Assembly: GCF_016086655.4 (NCBI RefSeq)
Contig: NC_052137.2
Span: 35,608,007-35,672,006 of the forward strand
Length of the DNA stretch: 64,000 nucleotides
Reading direction: 5' to 3'
Origin: Lepeophtheirus salmonis
Lineage: Eukaryota > Arthropoda > Copepoda > Siphonostomatoida > Caligidae
The notes under the pieces: model-generated
What the model saw: only the letters and a program-made list of their open reading frames with translations
Databases searched by the model: none
Told to the model about the DNA's origin: nothing
Program-made: the position numbers and the translations under genes
Part shown: positions 11,068-22,388 of the stretch, in pieces
How positions within the stretch are numbered: the stretch's first letter is position 1
How the letters are laid out: each line of letters begins with the position of its first letter

Positions 11068-11289
11068 ATTTTTGAGGCTATACATTGGGAAGCATTTGTG
11101 CTATTTGATATTCCGTCTAACAGGAAGCAGAGTTCAGATGAGGAAAAAACAGTTAGTACTGCTATCAGTAACTATAAAGCGTTTATTGCTCAACAGCTCA
11201 CAGAAGATAGGGTAATTGACGGAAGAAATCTGAGGACTACGGCTCCAGATAAATACAGCAAATTAACCCTGACGATTCCCCAACCATAA
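11068..11289 (+). CDS. Orphan terminal coding exon, unknown product
   Basis: The frame is open from the AG at 11066-11067, preceded by 'cttaatttcaaacatattat', a weak but plausible branch/acceptor region. It runs to TAA at 11287-11289, giving 73 residues. There is no ATG near the start, consistent with a downstream exon. The peptide has a balanced, coding-like composition (IPSNRKQSSDEEKTV, SNYKAFIAQQLTEDRVIDG), unlike the AT-driven frames around it. I do not recognise the family. AATAAA at 11450-11455 could end the transcript. Upstream exons were not found in the window, which implies a long intron or a processed or pseudogene origin. Confidence 0.4.
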   Translation: MFEAIHWEAFVLFDIPSNRKQSSDEEKTVSTAISNYKAFIAQQLTEDRVIDGRNLRTTAPDKYSKLTLTIPQP

Positions 11290-11449
11290 GACTCATTGTG
11301 GAATAACGACGCCGAATTAATTAAATATGTTGCATAAATATCCCTTTGGTATGATATCTTTTTTATTTATTTGAACAGTTTTTGTGTTCTTTATTGGAAC
11401 ATTAAGTATTCAAATATTGTATTAGTGAGGACAAAGATGCTTTTATATC

Positions 11450-11455
11450 AATAAA
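11450..11455 (+). terminator. Candidate poly(A) signal AATAAA
   Basis: Located about 160 bp after the stop of the 11068-11289 exon. AATAAA is frequent by chance in this AT-rich DNA. Confidence 0.3.
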
Positions 11456-11999
11456 TTTCCTGTATTTTATCTATTAAATGATTTTTCTTATATAATATTA
11501 AATGGAATCAAGACCTTACTCGAGAGAAAAATTATTGGATCCCTGGATTTTTTTTTTATCAAAGTCAAAAAAATCTATTTGTCGTTCGTACCATGAATTT
11601 GACACGAAACCTTGTATGTGCATTTTTGTTGTTAAAAATTTACAGATCTCTACAGTACATTTATTTTAGGTTCTCTACAGTAGGTACATAAAAAAAATTG
11701 AGGCTTTAGTCCGTATTTTTTAAGCATGAAATATAAATCTAACTGAATGTCAAAAGTGGTTTATATTAGAAGGGAAAAGCTACAATTCACCAAATTAAAT
11801 ATCAATTCGTTCCATATACCCTTAATAATAGAGTTTGCAGTTTATTTAAAGTTATATATATAGTGATGTAAATCTTGTGTATTTTTTAGCCGTCTTGCCT
11901 CTTTTGTAATTGATAATCTGATGAATGAATTTTCTTTTCCTCAGCTGTTGTCATTATTATTTTTCTTTTGAGTAGTGAACTTCTTTACATACTACGTCC

Positions 12000-12118
12000 A
12001 ATTATATTTAGGACCGGAGTGAACATTTGCATGTGCTCATATAAGACAGAGAATCAGTCACCCTTGGGAATTTTGTTGAGGAGTCATAATTGTAAATCAG
12101 AGTTTAACTGAGGATCCG
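12000..12118 (-). repeat. Dispersed 'gatcctcaattctac' family, inverted partial copy
   Basis: The reverse complement contains 'ccggatcctcagtt', 'ttacaattatgactcctc' and 'ctctgtcttatatgagcaca', in the same order as 9821-9940. Confidence 0.6.
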
Positions 12119-12710
12119 GAGTTATTCTTGCCAATGTCGTTATTTATATCTTTCTTCTCTCCTCCTTCGTGACAGCTGCTTCCAGCTGATGTCATGAAAC
12201 GTCGTGTCCCTGTTCTCCTTTAAACATTATTCAAATTTTCTGCGTGTCCATGTTTATTTTTGGTTTCTTTTTTTTTTTAACATGCCCAAAATACACAGGA
12301 TTTTCATCTCTATATATATTTGATGTATTGTTCATTTTTTCCAAGCGTAGTAGTAAATATATAAACATAGGTATGATACCTTCCTATGTCGACACATTCC
12401 TTTACAATAAGATAAAGTCATTCGCATTTCTTCTTCTGGAATGTAATTTGAGTTAGTGAGTGGGAAAAAAGTATTTGTCAAAGTGGGTCTGCAAATTTAC
12501 GAGTGAATTCCCGTCTTTCTAATAATATGTAAGTTGAGAAAATGTAATTTGATAAGAGGTAGATTTCTTTTATTTTTTTAATTTTTGCTGGAGTGAGAGA
12601 ATACAAAACATATTTAGAATTTTTCGTTTGTCTTTGTAGGAATGTACTCCCATACATATTCTAATTGAAACTTTTCCTCAATTAAAAATGATAAATTACT
12701 TTGTACTCGT
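12119..12710. other. Intergenic, no feature
   Basis: T-rich sequence. The 70-codon frame at 12244-12456 is Phe/Ile-driven and not supported. Confidence 0.45.
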
Positions 12711-12713
12711 ATT

Positions 12714-13050
12714 TAGGGTGTCTGCAAGATTATGTATAAATATATATATATTTTTTATGGGGTGGGAGGGGGGTGCTTGGGTAATCCAAACCTTTTTACA
12801 AAAGATTGATAAATAAAAAATAGAAATTTTATGAAAAAAAATTTAAAAAATCCACAATTATTCACAAAAATCAAATTGTCGTGTGAAAAAAATTTCAAAA
12901 ATTAAATTTTTTGAAGAAAAACTTCAAAAATTAATTTTTTTGAAGAAAAATTTCAAAAATCCATAGTTATTCGAAGAAAATTAATTTTTTTTTTTAAATT
13001 TAATTTAATTTCAAATATTAAATTTTCTAGTAAAAACCAAAAATTCCTTA
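12714..13050 (-). mobile_element. CAGGGGCGTCC-family element, truncated copy
   Basis: The left boundary 'agggtgtctgcaagattat' is the family tail in reverse. It is followed by a TA run, 'ggtgggaggggggtgcttgg', and a series of 'aaattttttgaagaaaa' / 'tccatagttattcgaag' blocks. The expected head (ggctggaggggttgtag complement) is missing. The copy ends in a G-run near 13053-13061. Confidence 0.6.
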
Positions 13051-13089
13051 ATGGGGGGGGGATTTTTACTCAGTTATACCTAGTCACCA

Positions 13090-13265
13090 CTATGAGCACA
13101 CAATACGAGACGAGGATTGAGATTACAGTTCTCCTCCGGACGGGATTGTCCCAGAAGGGGATCTGGGATCAGACTAGGAGGTCCATGGGAGACATTGTAA
13201 AACATCTTTGTCGAGGCCCCAGTCTGCTCCCCAATGGTCTTCCCGGACAATTACGTGTCTGTTAG
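13090..13265 (+). pseudogene. Possible mariner-type N-terminal fragment
   Basis: A locally GC-richer block encodes RIEITVLLRTGLSQKGI and then DQTRRSMGDIVKHL. This is weakly reminiscent of the first helix-turn-helix of mariner transposases (RIxxLLxAGxSxxxI). There is no further domain and no TIR. It could equally be unrelated coding debris. Confidence 0.3.
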
Positions 13266-13269
13266 GCAT

Positions 13270-15060
13270 GGCATCACTGTTTTTCAATATTTAGTTTAGT
13301 GACTTTTTTTTATTTTAATAAAATGGAATCTTCTATTTTCCTTAAGCCAAACCCCTTAAAAAAGTGTTCAGCTTTTCAGATTGAAATTTTTTTTTCTTAT
13401 TTTTAGCTTGATAAACTATTATTTTCTAATAAACTATCAATCTATCAGATAATTTTATTTTTAACTTTCAAAGCTAAAAATATATAGTTCGGCTCTATTT
13501 TATTCGAATTAAGGTTTTTTAGACAGTATTGTTTTATTTTATTTTTAAGTTCCTTTTTCCTAGACTTTGCCAATGTTTAGTTCAATGACTATACAAAAAA
13601 TGATGTTTTCCAACAATTTCTAAAAAGACATTTTTCCAGAAAAATATCTTCTATAACATATTCTAGCCTGAATATTTGGGATTATCATACTAATAAAAAA
13701 GGTAGTTTTTTGATGACCTTTTTTAGATAGGTAAAATATAAATATTGGTACATTTTTGCCAGAATATTACATCGTGGACAGAGAGCCAAATTGTCTTAGT
13801 TCAAATATTTACTTTGGAAAATAAGCTTGGAAACTTTATTCTTCCAATGTGAATAATGGTTTTTCCAATTTGGCCAATAAAATTGATCTGAGAAATTCAT
13901 TTCAAGTGTCTGAATTTCTTTGTTTTTAAGTATTATAAGTATTGAATATTATTCTTTTGCGTTTATGACATATGGGTAATAACACGTATTTTTGTAATTG
14001 TCCCTCGACTTAGTAATCCCAAATGGGGGAGGGTAATGCCCCCCTCCTCCCTGCAACATTGTTTGAGAATCATCCCTAGAATAATATATGTTTTGTGATT
14101 AGTAATGACTCCTTTTCGTATGGAAGGATGAATTAATCAAACTTCCATCTTTTGCCTCATCTCATCAATTAATACCTATATGTCATAGCTGTTTAATCAT
14201 AAATATATCCTTAATGACATTAAAAAAAGTCCAACCTCTGTTGACTCTTGTGTGTCTGCTCACAAAAGACGAAGGAGTAATTAACTTTGCCTTCAAGGAA
14301 CAAGAAGGTAAGTGAAAATGATTGACAGACTAAATCACTTCTCTGAAGGTTCTTTTAAAGTAGGTAGCTCATGTCAAAATATGTGTATGTATGTATGTTC
14401 TTCGTATTTTCGAGTCCCTCCCTTCTTGTACAGTTTGATGGACATTCTAATTGTTTCTCTACTTGCAGGGATGAGTTGACTTAGGGGAGCCAAAAAGGAG
14501 TAATCCCCACAAATATAAATGTTTTTGGTCTCTTTTTTTTTTTTGGGTCAAAACAAAATATATAAAATAAAAATGAAAACACACACAATGGTACGTACAC
14601 AAGTGATGTTAGTGATGTGCTTGGATCTATCTATTTAACAATTAGTCCAATTATTATTATTATTATTTAAGTTTTGAGCGTGTAGTCTCATATATTATTT
14701 AGGTAGATAATAAATACAAGTCCAAGGCACTTTTGACCTCTTGGAGATCGTTAAGAATTATGTTACGTACCTGCATATAGGTATACATATCATTATTATT
14801 ATTATAACAAGAGATGAATTATGAAGAGATTTTTTATAATAATTTATTTCAAATTTATTCTATGGCTCTAATTAGATGAACCATCAATTGGGTTTTTATG
14901 ACAAAAGTTTTTATGTGTCAATGGGTGTAGACATAGCAATATAAACTCATTGCAAATAATACAAAGAGTATATACATTGGGGTCTAGATATATTAGGAAA
15001 TCTTTAAAGGCTTATGACGTACGAAATAGATGAGTTATGTATAGACATACTCTTGATAAC
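13270..15060. other. AT-rich stretch without supported gene
   Basis: Near 14025-14085, 'gggggagggtaatgcccccc' and 'gtttgagaatcatcc' look like a fragment of the hAT-like GGTTCTCAA repeats. The rest holds homopolymers and (att)n runs (14650-14670, 14790-14805). Confidence 0.4.
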
Positions 15061-15119
15061 TTCAGCCACACGGCGCCGGAAGCTTTAGCAGGGCCTCGTG
15101 AGGATCCAGCTTTGTCATT

Positions 15120-16047
15120 AGACGGGTTCTGGCTTTGCACTTTTTATTTACATTTTCTGGAGAGTGTGAGTAGCCCAAGGAAGACATTACACCTTCCAAC
15201 AACACAGTGCACCGGCCCACAAGGCTAAAAAAAATGCAGTATGTATTTTCTACAGGTTCTAGGATGTTACATCCCGGGGAGTTTCACCATGGGAAGTTTC
15301 GCCCTGGGAAGTGTATCCCTTTGAAGTTTCGCCTTGCAGAAGTTTCACCCTCATACAATTATATATTAGTATAAATGTATCTTCCACATATAATTTAAGA
15401 CTTGGAATGAGTTTTCCCTACAATCGAATTTAGTTGTAATACATTTTTGCATTCAGTAGTGTAAAATGAGTGCACTTAATTCAATTTTAAAATAGAACGG
15501 TTTGAATTCATTATAATAAGAAAGTACAATTATTTCATATTAATTACTCAAATTCCATAATTAATTACAAAGGACTTCAAGTTGAAGTAAAGGAAGACCT
15601 TAAATTATAATTGGAAGATACATTTATGCTATAATATATGTATGAAACTTCCCAGGGCGAAACTGCAAAGGGCGTAACTTCTGGTCACGTTTCCTACAAA
15701 ATGTTCTCCCTTTTGGAGCCCAGATGTTTGGCTTGCAAACAGTCCAGACCTGAGCCCATGCAATTTATATCTCTTGGCATGGGGTTGAGCATGAGGCCTG
15801 CACTAAGCTTCATTCGTTTGTGGAAGCCCGGAAAATATCCATTACAATGACAAAACTGGATCCGCACGAGGTCGCCCGGGCCTGCCAAAGCCGTGTGGCC
15901 GAGTTTTTCAAGAAAATTGGATTTCATTATAAATAATTGAATGCCATTAAATGTAGATTTCAAATAATGGCAAAATTATGGTTCTACCATATATAGTTTG
16001 TTCGTGCTAAGCTTTTAAAGATTTTCCAATTAATCTGGATCACCCTG
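15120..16047 (+). pseudogene. Mariner transposase remnant split by a foldback insertion
   Basis: Before the insertion the + strand encodes GRHYTFQQHSAPAHKAKKMQ, the second catalytic motif with Asp changed to His. After it come WSPDVWLANSPDLSPCNLY, with the third catalytic Asp replaced by Asn, and a C-terminal helix (KLDPHEVARACQSRVAEF) ending about 15932. Several frame changes occur. The right TIR 'taatctggatcaccctgta' ends at 16047-16049. The left end is not seen. With two of three catalytic residues lost and an insertion at 15255-15689, it is inactive. Confidence 0.75.
15255..15689. mobile_element. Foldback element with GAAGTTTCGCC terminal array, inside mariner
   Basis: The left arm contains 'gggaagtttcgccctgg', 'tttgaagtttcgccttgc' and 'agaagtttcaccctcatac'. 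The right arm contains the complement ('gtatgaaacttcccagggcg', 'aaactgcaaagggcgtaac'). The inversion continues inward ('ataaatgtatcttcca' versus 'tggaagatacatttat'), giving arms of about 90-115 bp. The flanks carry TTTTCTACA (15246-15254) and TTTCCTACA (15690-15698), an 8/9 match fitting a 9-bp target duplication. It interrupts the mariner between its second and third catalytic motifs, so it is the younger insertion. Confidence 0.75.
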
Positions 16048-16256
16048 TAGTGTTGTGTTAGTCCTGGTATATTCGGTACAGTACAGTCTTAAGGCCGGTC
16101 CTATCAGTCCTTCGGACTATTAGAACTAGAACTGATAAAAAAAAAAAAGACATAAAGCTTAGTAAAGTCATCAAGGATCAAACTTTATAAGTGTAGTACT
16201 GATATGCAGTACGAGACGGCTGTCTACAATATTAAATAAGGAATTACACAACACTA
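16048..16256. mobile_element. hAT-like 'TAGTGTTGTGT' element, short copy
   Basis: Ends are 'tagtgttgtgttagtcctg' and 'aaggaattacacaacacta', an inverted pair. The interior carries 'gtcatcaaggatcaaacttt' and 'actgatatgcagtac'. The same blocks appear in 51427-52326 and in a partial copy at 33880-34030. It starts directly at the mariner right end, so the junction hides any target duplication. Confidence 0.65.
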
Positions 16257-16505
16257 ACAATATCTAAAAGTGAGGGACATATTTATAAAAAAAATTAAAA
16301 TATGGCCTTCATCCACAGTTAAGTAGTATAACCCCCTGAATTTCAAACAAAATGCAAAAATTCTGTAACAAGGAAAAGTTTTGAGACTATAGTGTCGTAC
16401 ATATGTGACGTCCTTTTTATACACCACCATCTGCACTTATCAATTAGATATAACTACCCATTTATCATTAATTTAAAACAGAAAAGTCCAAACTTTTCAT
16501 CTCTA

Positions 16506-16643
16506 CAGGGCAGATCAAGGGCGACCCCTGGGGGGCTTTAACCCTCTCCAACTTGACGGAATTTTTGAAAAATTTCAAAACAAGAGGAATTTTTAAGCCC
16601 CCTTTCCCATGAAAAAATATATATAACCCTGCGGACGCCCCTG
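16506..16643. mobile_element. CAGGGGCGTCC-family element, short 138-bp copy
   Basis: Left end 'cagggcagatcaagggcg' and right end 'aaccctgcggacgcccctg' with an interior of 'aatttttgaaaaatttc'. The head is degraded and the tail is well preserved. Confidence 0.6.
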
Positions 16644-16974
16644 TACTAGGCTTATTGTGGGTAGGAGTGGGGTGGGCAGCCGCTAATTTTGCCGAAAATT
16701 TGTGTCCGCGATTGAATTCTTTTATAACCTTTATTATTAGAAAAACCCATTTTTGTAAAACATTTATTCATGACCTATATAACCTCCCGGAGTCCTTGTC
16801 GATACGAAATGGAGCCCGGGTTAGAAATAACTGTTCTAATGCATAATTCGAAGGAGCTTTGTAGGAGGACAACTTCAATTTTGCCATAATATATTTATTA
16901 TTTAACTAATGTAATATAAATTTTGGAACTATGATTTTTTAAATTTATATTTAATTAGATGACTCATAAAATAC

Positions 16975-17003
16975 ATCTACACAAGAATTATTCTTGTGTA
17001 GAT
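16975..17003. repeat. 29-nt near-perfect hairpin
   Basis: Arms ATCTACACAAGAAT and its exact complement ATTCTTGTGTAGAT (14 bp each) are separated by one T. It abuts the left edge of the 'gatcctcaatt' family copy. Confidence 0.9.
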
Positions 17004-17205
17004 CCTCAATTATACTCTGAGTCCCAATTTTTTTTACAATTATAACTCCACAATCAATTGTCAAGGTTACTCTTCGTTTTTTATGTGCATACACGAATGT
17101 TCTATCAGGTTTTGAATATAATCTCAGGAAAAGAAAGCTTATTCTTCAAATTACCTATTCCAAAAAAAAAAACCGGGGCATCTAAAAAATAAATATAATT
17201 TACGT
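17001..17205 (+). repeat. Dispersed 'gatcctcaattctac' family, copy 2
   Basis: Shares 'gatcctcaatt', 'tacaattataactcc', 'aaggttactcttcg', 'caggttttgaatataat' and 'aaaccgggg' with copies at 9810 and 36220. Confidence 0.6.
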
Positions 17206-18390
17206 CACTGCGCTCATTTGTTTATGAATATAGTTATTTCCTTGCATATACATATTGACTCGAAAGTTCTAAATTATAATAATTTCCTTATTGGTTTCCC
17301 ATTTTGCCATTCAATATTTCTTCGCCACAATACAATTATCTGAAGAATTAACTTTGGTTATTGTAAGACGCTTCATTTATTCTTCGAAAACGAGTCTGTT
17401 ATAACTTAAGTTGAGTTAATCATTTGAAAAAAATAAAAATAAACAAAATCAATTTACTCCTACAAAACAGACTTGCTCAAGAAAAATATATAACAATGGA
17501 TTATATATATAATGTCAGTGAAAGCCCATTCCATTCCAGTTCAACATCTATCACATAAAATAATGGGCACTTCATCACTAGGGGTAATATGGGCCCCTGG
17601 GTACTATGAGATACCCTTATATATACTTTACTGTTCATGCTAGTGGTGCTTTGTTTTGACATGTGACAGTAAATGACATCATCTTTGAGCCATATTGCTT
17701 TTAAGCTAATTGTGCCACCACCTATGTAAAGAATATATTTATTATTTTGACCTTTTTGTCACAGATTTTTTAATTGGGCTCTATTAGTAAATTAAATTTG
17801 TTGTACAAAAAAAAAAAAAAAAAATAGACAACGTAGAATACATTGTGGAACAAAGGATTGTACAAATGTTGTACAAAGGATAGGTCTCGAGGATGATACA
17901 TTTTTAGTAACAGAATAAAATTTATGAAATAAACTCTGTGGGGGTAATATGAGATAAACTCATTGGGGTTATATTGGTCATGTCTTTGTCAATGGTTCTG
18001 TATTATCCTGTGGTTTCAAATCCTCAATTTATAAGAAATGTATCTAGGGTCCCCAAAAATTTCAATCTTGCCATAGATTTGTCAAACTTTGAAAAAATAA
18101 GAGGTGTAGCCGATATAAAGCCTAACAAACATTTGTTGCCCACATATTAGTTGCTGTCTAAGTCATTTTATTAATCATATTATAATGTTTATGCATTATT
18201 AGCAGACTATATAGTAGCTAAATAAACCAATTTAGTTTCATTTATATTACTGCAACTTTAGTGTTCCGTAGCACCATGAGCAAGGGGTAATTTGGGTGAA
18301 TTGCAGGCTTTCAAATAAGGCCTCTAACTTCAAATATTTTTGTATGTTAGAGATAAGTGCAAAAAAAATTTAATGGCCAAGAGGACATCT
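17206..18390. other. No gene; recurring 'ggggtaatatggg' phrase
   Basis: The phrases 'ggggtaatatgggcccc' (17581), 'gggggtaatatgag' (17940), 'ggggttatattggtc' (17966) and 'ggggtaatttgggtg' (18284) recur. This suggests a worn repeat whose boundaries I cannot define. Confidence 0.4.
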
Positions 18391-18391
18391 A

Positions 18392-18776
18392 CAGTGGCGT
18401 CCGCAGGATTATATATAGATATAGAGAGAGATAAATTTTTTTTTTTTGAGGGGGGGGGGAGCTTTGGCTTTTGGAATTACATTTTTTTGGAGAAAAAAAA
18501 AAATTTAGGGAAAAAATTCCAAAAATTACATTTCAAATTTTTTTTTTTTAGGGAAAATTTCTCAAAAATACACAGCTATTTACAAAAATTCAAATATTAA
18601 ACTTTTTCTCTAAAAAATTTATAGCAATAAACTGATATTCACAAAAAAATCAAAAATTAAATTTTTTGGAGAAAAAATTTATAGCTATACACAGAAAATT
18701 AAATTTTTAGAAAACAATTTTTATAGTTCACAGGTGTTCATCATTATATAAGGAAATTTTCTTTTTTAATATGTTA
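18392..18776 (-). mobile_element. CAGGGGCGTCC-family element, inverted copy lacking its head
   Basis: Starts with the family tail in reverse, 'cagtggcgtccgcaggatta', then a TA-rich stretch and 'gggggggggagctttggc'. Multiple 'aaattttttggagaaaaa' blocks follow. It runs directly into the head of the next, oppositely oriented copy. Confidence 0.65.
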
Positions 18777-19234
18777 AGGGGCGTCCGCAGTGCCTGGCTG
18801 GGGAAGGGGTTGTAGCCCCCTCCAAATATCCAAACTTCGAAAAAAAAAATTTTTTTGTGAATACTAATGGATTTTTGAAATTGACAAAAAAAAATTTTTT
18901 TCCAAAAAATTTTAATTTCTGTATATAGCTATAAATTTTTGTCCAAAAAATTTAATTTTCAGTAAATACCTAAAGATTTTTGATATTTTTTTCCTAAAAA
19001 TTTAATTTTTTGTTAGCAGCTATTTTGAAATTTTTTCCTACAAATTTAATTTTCTATTATCACCTGTTTTGAAATTTTATTTTTGAACTTTTCAAAAGTG
19101 TATTTTTTTAATTTTTCTGTACAGCTATGTATTTTTCAGAGTTTTTTGGTGAATATCTTTGGATTTTTGAATTTTTTTTTTTTTAATAAAAAACCAGAGC
19201 CAAAAAAAGAAAACATAATCCTGCAGACACTCCT
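18777..19234 (+). mobile_element. CAGGGGCGTCC-family element, forward copy
   Basis: Head 'ggggcgtccgcagtgcctgg' with 'ggggttgtagccccctcc'. Interior blocks are 'aatagctatggattttt'-like with A/T runs. The tail is 'acataatcctgcagacactc' ending in cctg at 19234. Together with 18392-18776 it forms an inverted composite whose outer ends are both family tails. Confidence 0.65.
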
Positions 19235-20560
19235 GATGTAGTCAGATGGTTATATTTTTAAAATATTTTAATTAAGTATAAAACATATAGGTTATTTCGA
19301 AAAAGCGTCTCATTCTACCACAGTTCCCCCACCATATGATCTGGACACATTGACCAACATATAATATTCCTTTTTGAAATGATGAACTCAACTCGGTTGA
19401 ATTATATAATTTTTTTATTTGTGTACATTTAGACTATTATTAAGAGTTTTTAGAAATATTTCAAGAAGAGTAAGGAATGAGAATTGTATTCTCTTTTCTT
19501 GAATACATATGTAATATATACTCGTGTGTATGTATATATCACAATTAGTAACGGCTCTCAAAAATGGATGTAACCTAATTACAGACTTTAAGACAGAGAA
19601 AGAAAACATAACTTGATAACAACTTCATCCTTTGAAGGCAATCGATCAATTTCATTTGGAACGAATGTTCTATATAGCTATGAGGTCTACAACATGCGCA
19701 GAGCATGTAAAAATAAGGATAACGTACAATTATATGGTTTGGATATACATACAACATAGACTAGGATAGAGTGTGTACTTAGGTAATCTAATTAATCCTG
19801 TTATTCTTCTTTTGTGGGATCGAATCGAGGGTTTGAAAGCAATAAATACTCAAGTATGTGGGTTCCTACTACATGTGCTTATTAGGAACTGACATTGGAT
19901 TTTTCAATATGTAGTTATGTACATACAGACATGGGGCATTCTTCGGCCAAGGGTTGAACAACACACGGACAATCATTAATATACAATGATGACCTACAGA
20001 GATGTCCAAAGTGCTGCAGGCGTTCATTTCTCAAACTGACACTTCATAGTAAATGATAATTAATCGATGTTAAAAATTATCCTATTTATTAATAGTTCAC
20101 TTCTATGTTGTTCTATGTATGTCTTATCAGATGATACCCGATAATGGATAATTCAGCTTGAATATTGTTATACGTTGGGAAGTATTCTAGCAGAACAGCA
20201 TTAATTAAATCGATCTGATAATTCATCTCCTCTAAAAAAAACATTGTCAAATAGATTAGATATGGAATACTTTATCGTGGAAACCAGTGAAATCGCTAGC
20301 CTCTTTTCAACACCCCCGCCCCCAATCCCTGAAAAAAAGAAGATTCTGAAGTCCCCTCAAATGTTTCATCATATAACACATGTGCTGAAAAGTCCTGGGC
20401 TTAACAAAGAAAACACGTTTTTTTCGTCAAAATTGTTTGTCTTTTTAAATTCTTTTTTATTTAATGAGGAGGGTCCACATATCATTTTTCAAGCAATTGT
20501 TTAGCAGTGTAAAATTACAACAGGACATTGTTTTTGATCACTTTTTTTTTTTTTTTTGAA
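19235..20560. other. AT-rich, no supported gene
   Basis: Scattered short frames only. A small frame at 20244-20504 is poorly coding-like. Confidence 0.4.
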
Positions 20561-20844
20561 ATAATAAGTTGCGTCACACATAGAATAATTACTCACAAAC
20601 TAAAGAACAGATTGTCATGAAATTTTGACAACGATCTTTTGAAGGTTGGTACTAACTGAAAATGAGGATAAAAATGTATTTATATAGATACCAACTATGG
20701 ACTAAGAACCTTAATAGTATAAACCACAGAGTGCAAAAGCTATATGTGCCCCGAAATTAACCTTTTTAAAGACGATTTTCTCTCCAACCAGACATAAGAT
20801 TACAAAAATAAAGCCAAATTCTAAGAGCTGGATAGATTTTGATT

Positions 20845-21300
20845 TATTTTATTTAATAAAATCACCTCCCGCCTCAATTACAGTCTCTATGCGATGCTGA
20901 AAGTGCGATCAGGCCTTTGCCACTTGATCCCTTGGAAAACCCCTTTGAATTCCTTCTTGATCCGGCTTATTAGTTTGTCTTTGATGTTGCAGGGGGGTTA
21001 GTTGGTTTGTTGTTCGATAGTACCCTACACACACAAAAAAAAAATTAATTATATTTAGATCCGGCGAGTTTTGAGCCCAAAAATCTAGCGGGATGAACTC
21101 GTCAAAATTGTCTTGGAGCCTTTTGAGACTCTTTTTCGAGGTGTGGCAAGGAGTGGAGTCATGTTTGCACATGTAAAGCCTCCCAATGGTAACTATGTCG
21201 GTCCAAAACTTCACCTTGGTCTCTAGTACATCCTCGTTGACGCTCCTGGTGCAGATTCCAAGGAGATATCTGTGCCTTTATTTTGCACAATGAAATCATC
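20845..21300 (-). pseudogene. Mariner transposase, C-terminal half
   Basis: Minus strand encodes KFWTDIVTIGRLYMCKHDST followed by PCHTSKKSLKRLQDNF, the second catalytic motif with its Asp kept. FWAQNSPDLNIINF follows; the third catalytic Asp is Asn here. An insertion of A-rich sequence breaks the frame near 21030. After a frame change comes the C-terminus HRIETVIEAGGDFI and a stop at about 20860. The N-terminal DNA-binding half is absent. The sequence 20580-20700 may hold the element's 3' terminal region, but no TIR pair was proven. Confidence 0.75.
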
Positions 21301-21330
21301 AATTTTTCCAACTGCTGCAGGTTTGAACAA

Positions 21331-22380
21331 GCTATCTAACAAATAAAAAAAGTCAGTGCCTGCATTTTTTCAAGAGAACTTGTTATAAGAAGAATGATCT
21401 ATAACTCAAGTGGTAATAAAAAGGAAAACAAAATGACGTCGATAGACTTCCATATACATATATAGAATTCCATGGTCTATGTTTGTCTATAAGTGTTATA
21501 CCTATACATAATTACAGTACATTCCCTCAAAGATTGCAGTAAATGACGCTCTGTCAACATTGTGGCAAGGTTACGAATCAAGAGTGTTGAATCGTATTTT
21601 TGTTTTAAATGTTTGAGTCTATTCCATACGTTTAAAACAGAAAAAAAAGAAAAGAAATAGAATAATTTGGATTTACACTCCAAGTATGTTCAATGTGTAA
21701 TGACAACGGTGACTCTAATAATATATTAGAGAAGTTAACATTCCTTGCCGGAGTTGTTGTCGTAGTTAAGTACTATGATCATCCTCCAACCTTTATTATT
21801 CCCTCGTAAAGAAGAAGTAAAAAGAAATGAAAAATAGCTTTAAAAATTTGTTACAATTTGAAAATTGATGGGTACGAAGTTAATATCTTTCTAGTATATG
21901 CCTTTAATTCTTTTTTTGAAATATATCGTTTCTTAGTTATTTTTATTACTCTTCATGGATACTTAGTTCAAATATAAGAATATAGATTTGGTAGTGAATA
22001 ATTTTTGCAGCACATCCTTAACAGTATTCTTGAGTGGCGTAGAGAGTTTCAATAGTAAGAAGGTTATGGAGATTAATGAAAAGCTCTTCTTGTTATCTTT
22101 CAATAGTGATATAACAAGCAAATATATCTAACTCCTTGGCGGAAAGGATAGCATAAAGTTGTGAGATTAAAACTTTGATCCACCCCAGGAAGGACACATC
22201 GGAAATCGTCAAACAGCTGTGGAATAACTCTGCTACTCTGTGTCCATAAATGTTTTTAGAGATGTATTCGATTCCACTTAAATACTACAGATGAGAGTGT
22301 GTGCGTACCTATAGAAAATTTCTGAATATAAATATTATACTCGAGTTTTTGCAATATATATGTATCCTTGGTTCATAGGA
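21331..22380. other. AT-rich, no supported feature
   Basis: No coding-like frame and no repeat recognised. Confidence 0.45.
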
Positions 22381-22388
22381 CGTAGGAA

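Noticed and set aside
15694..15963. 89-codon minus-strand frame
   Set aside because: Lies opposite the mariner C-terminal remnant, whose + strand motifs are clear.
17577..18300. piggyBac-like element from recurring ggggtaatatggg phrases
   Set aside because: No TTAA-flanked inverted ends could be paired and no transposase motif was seen.
18392..19234. Possible CRISPR-like array from repeated A/T blocks
   Set aside because: Spacing and repeat sequence are irregular, blocks are homopolymer-driven, and the context is eukaryotic.
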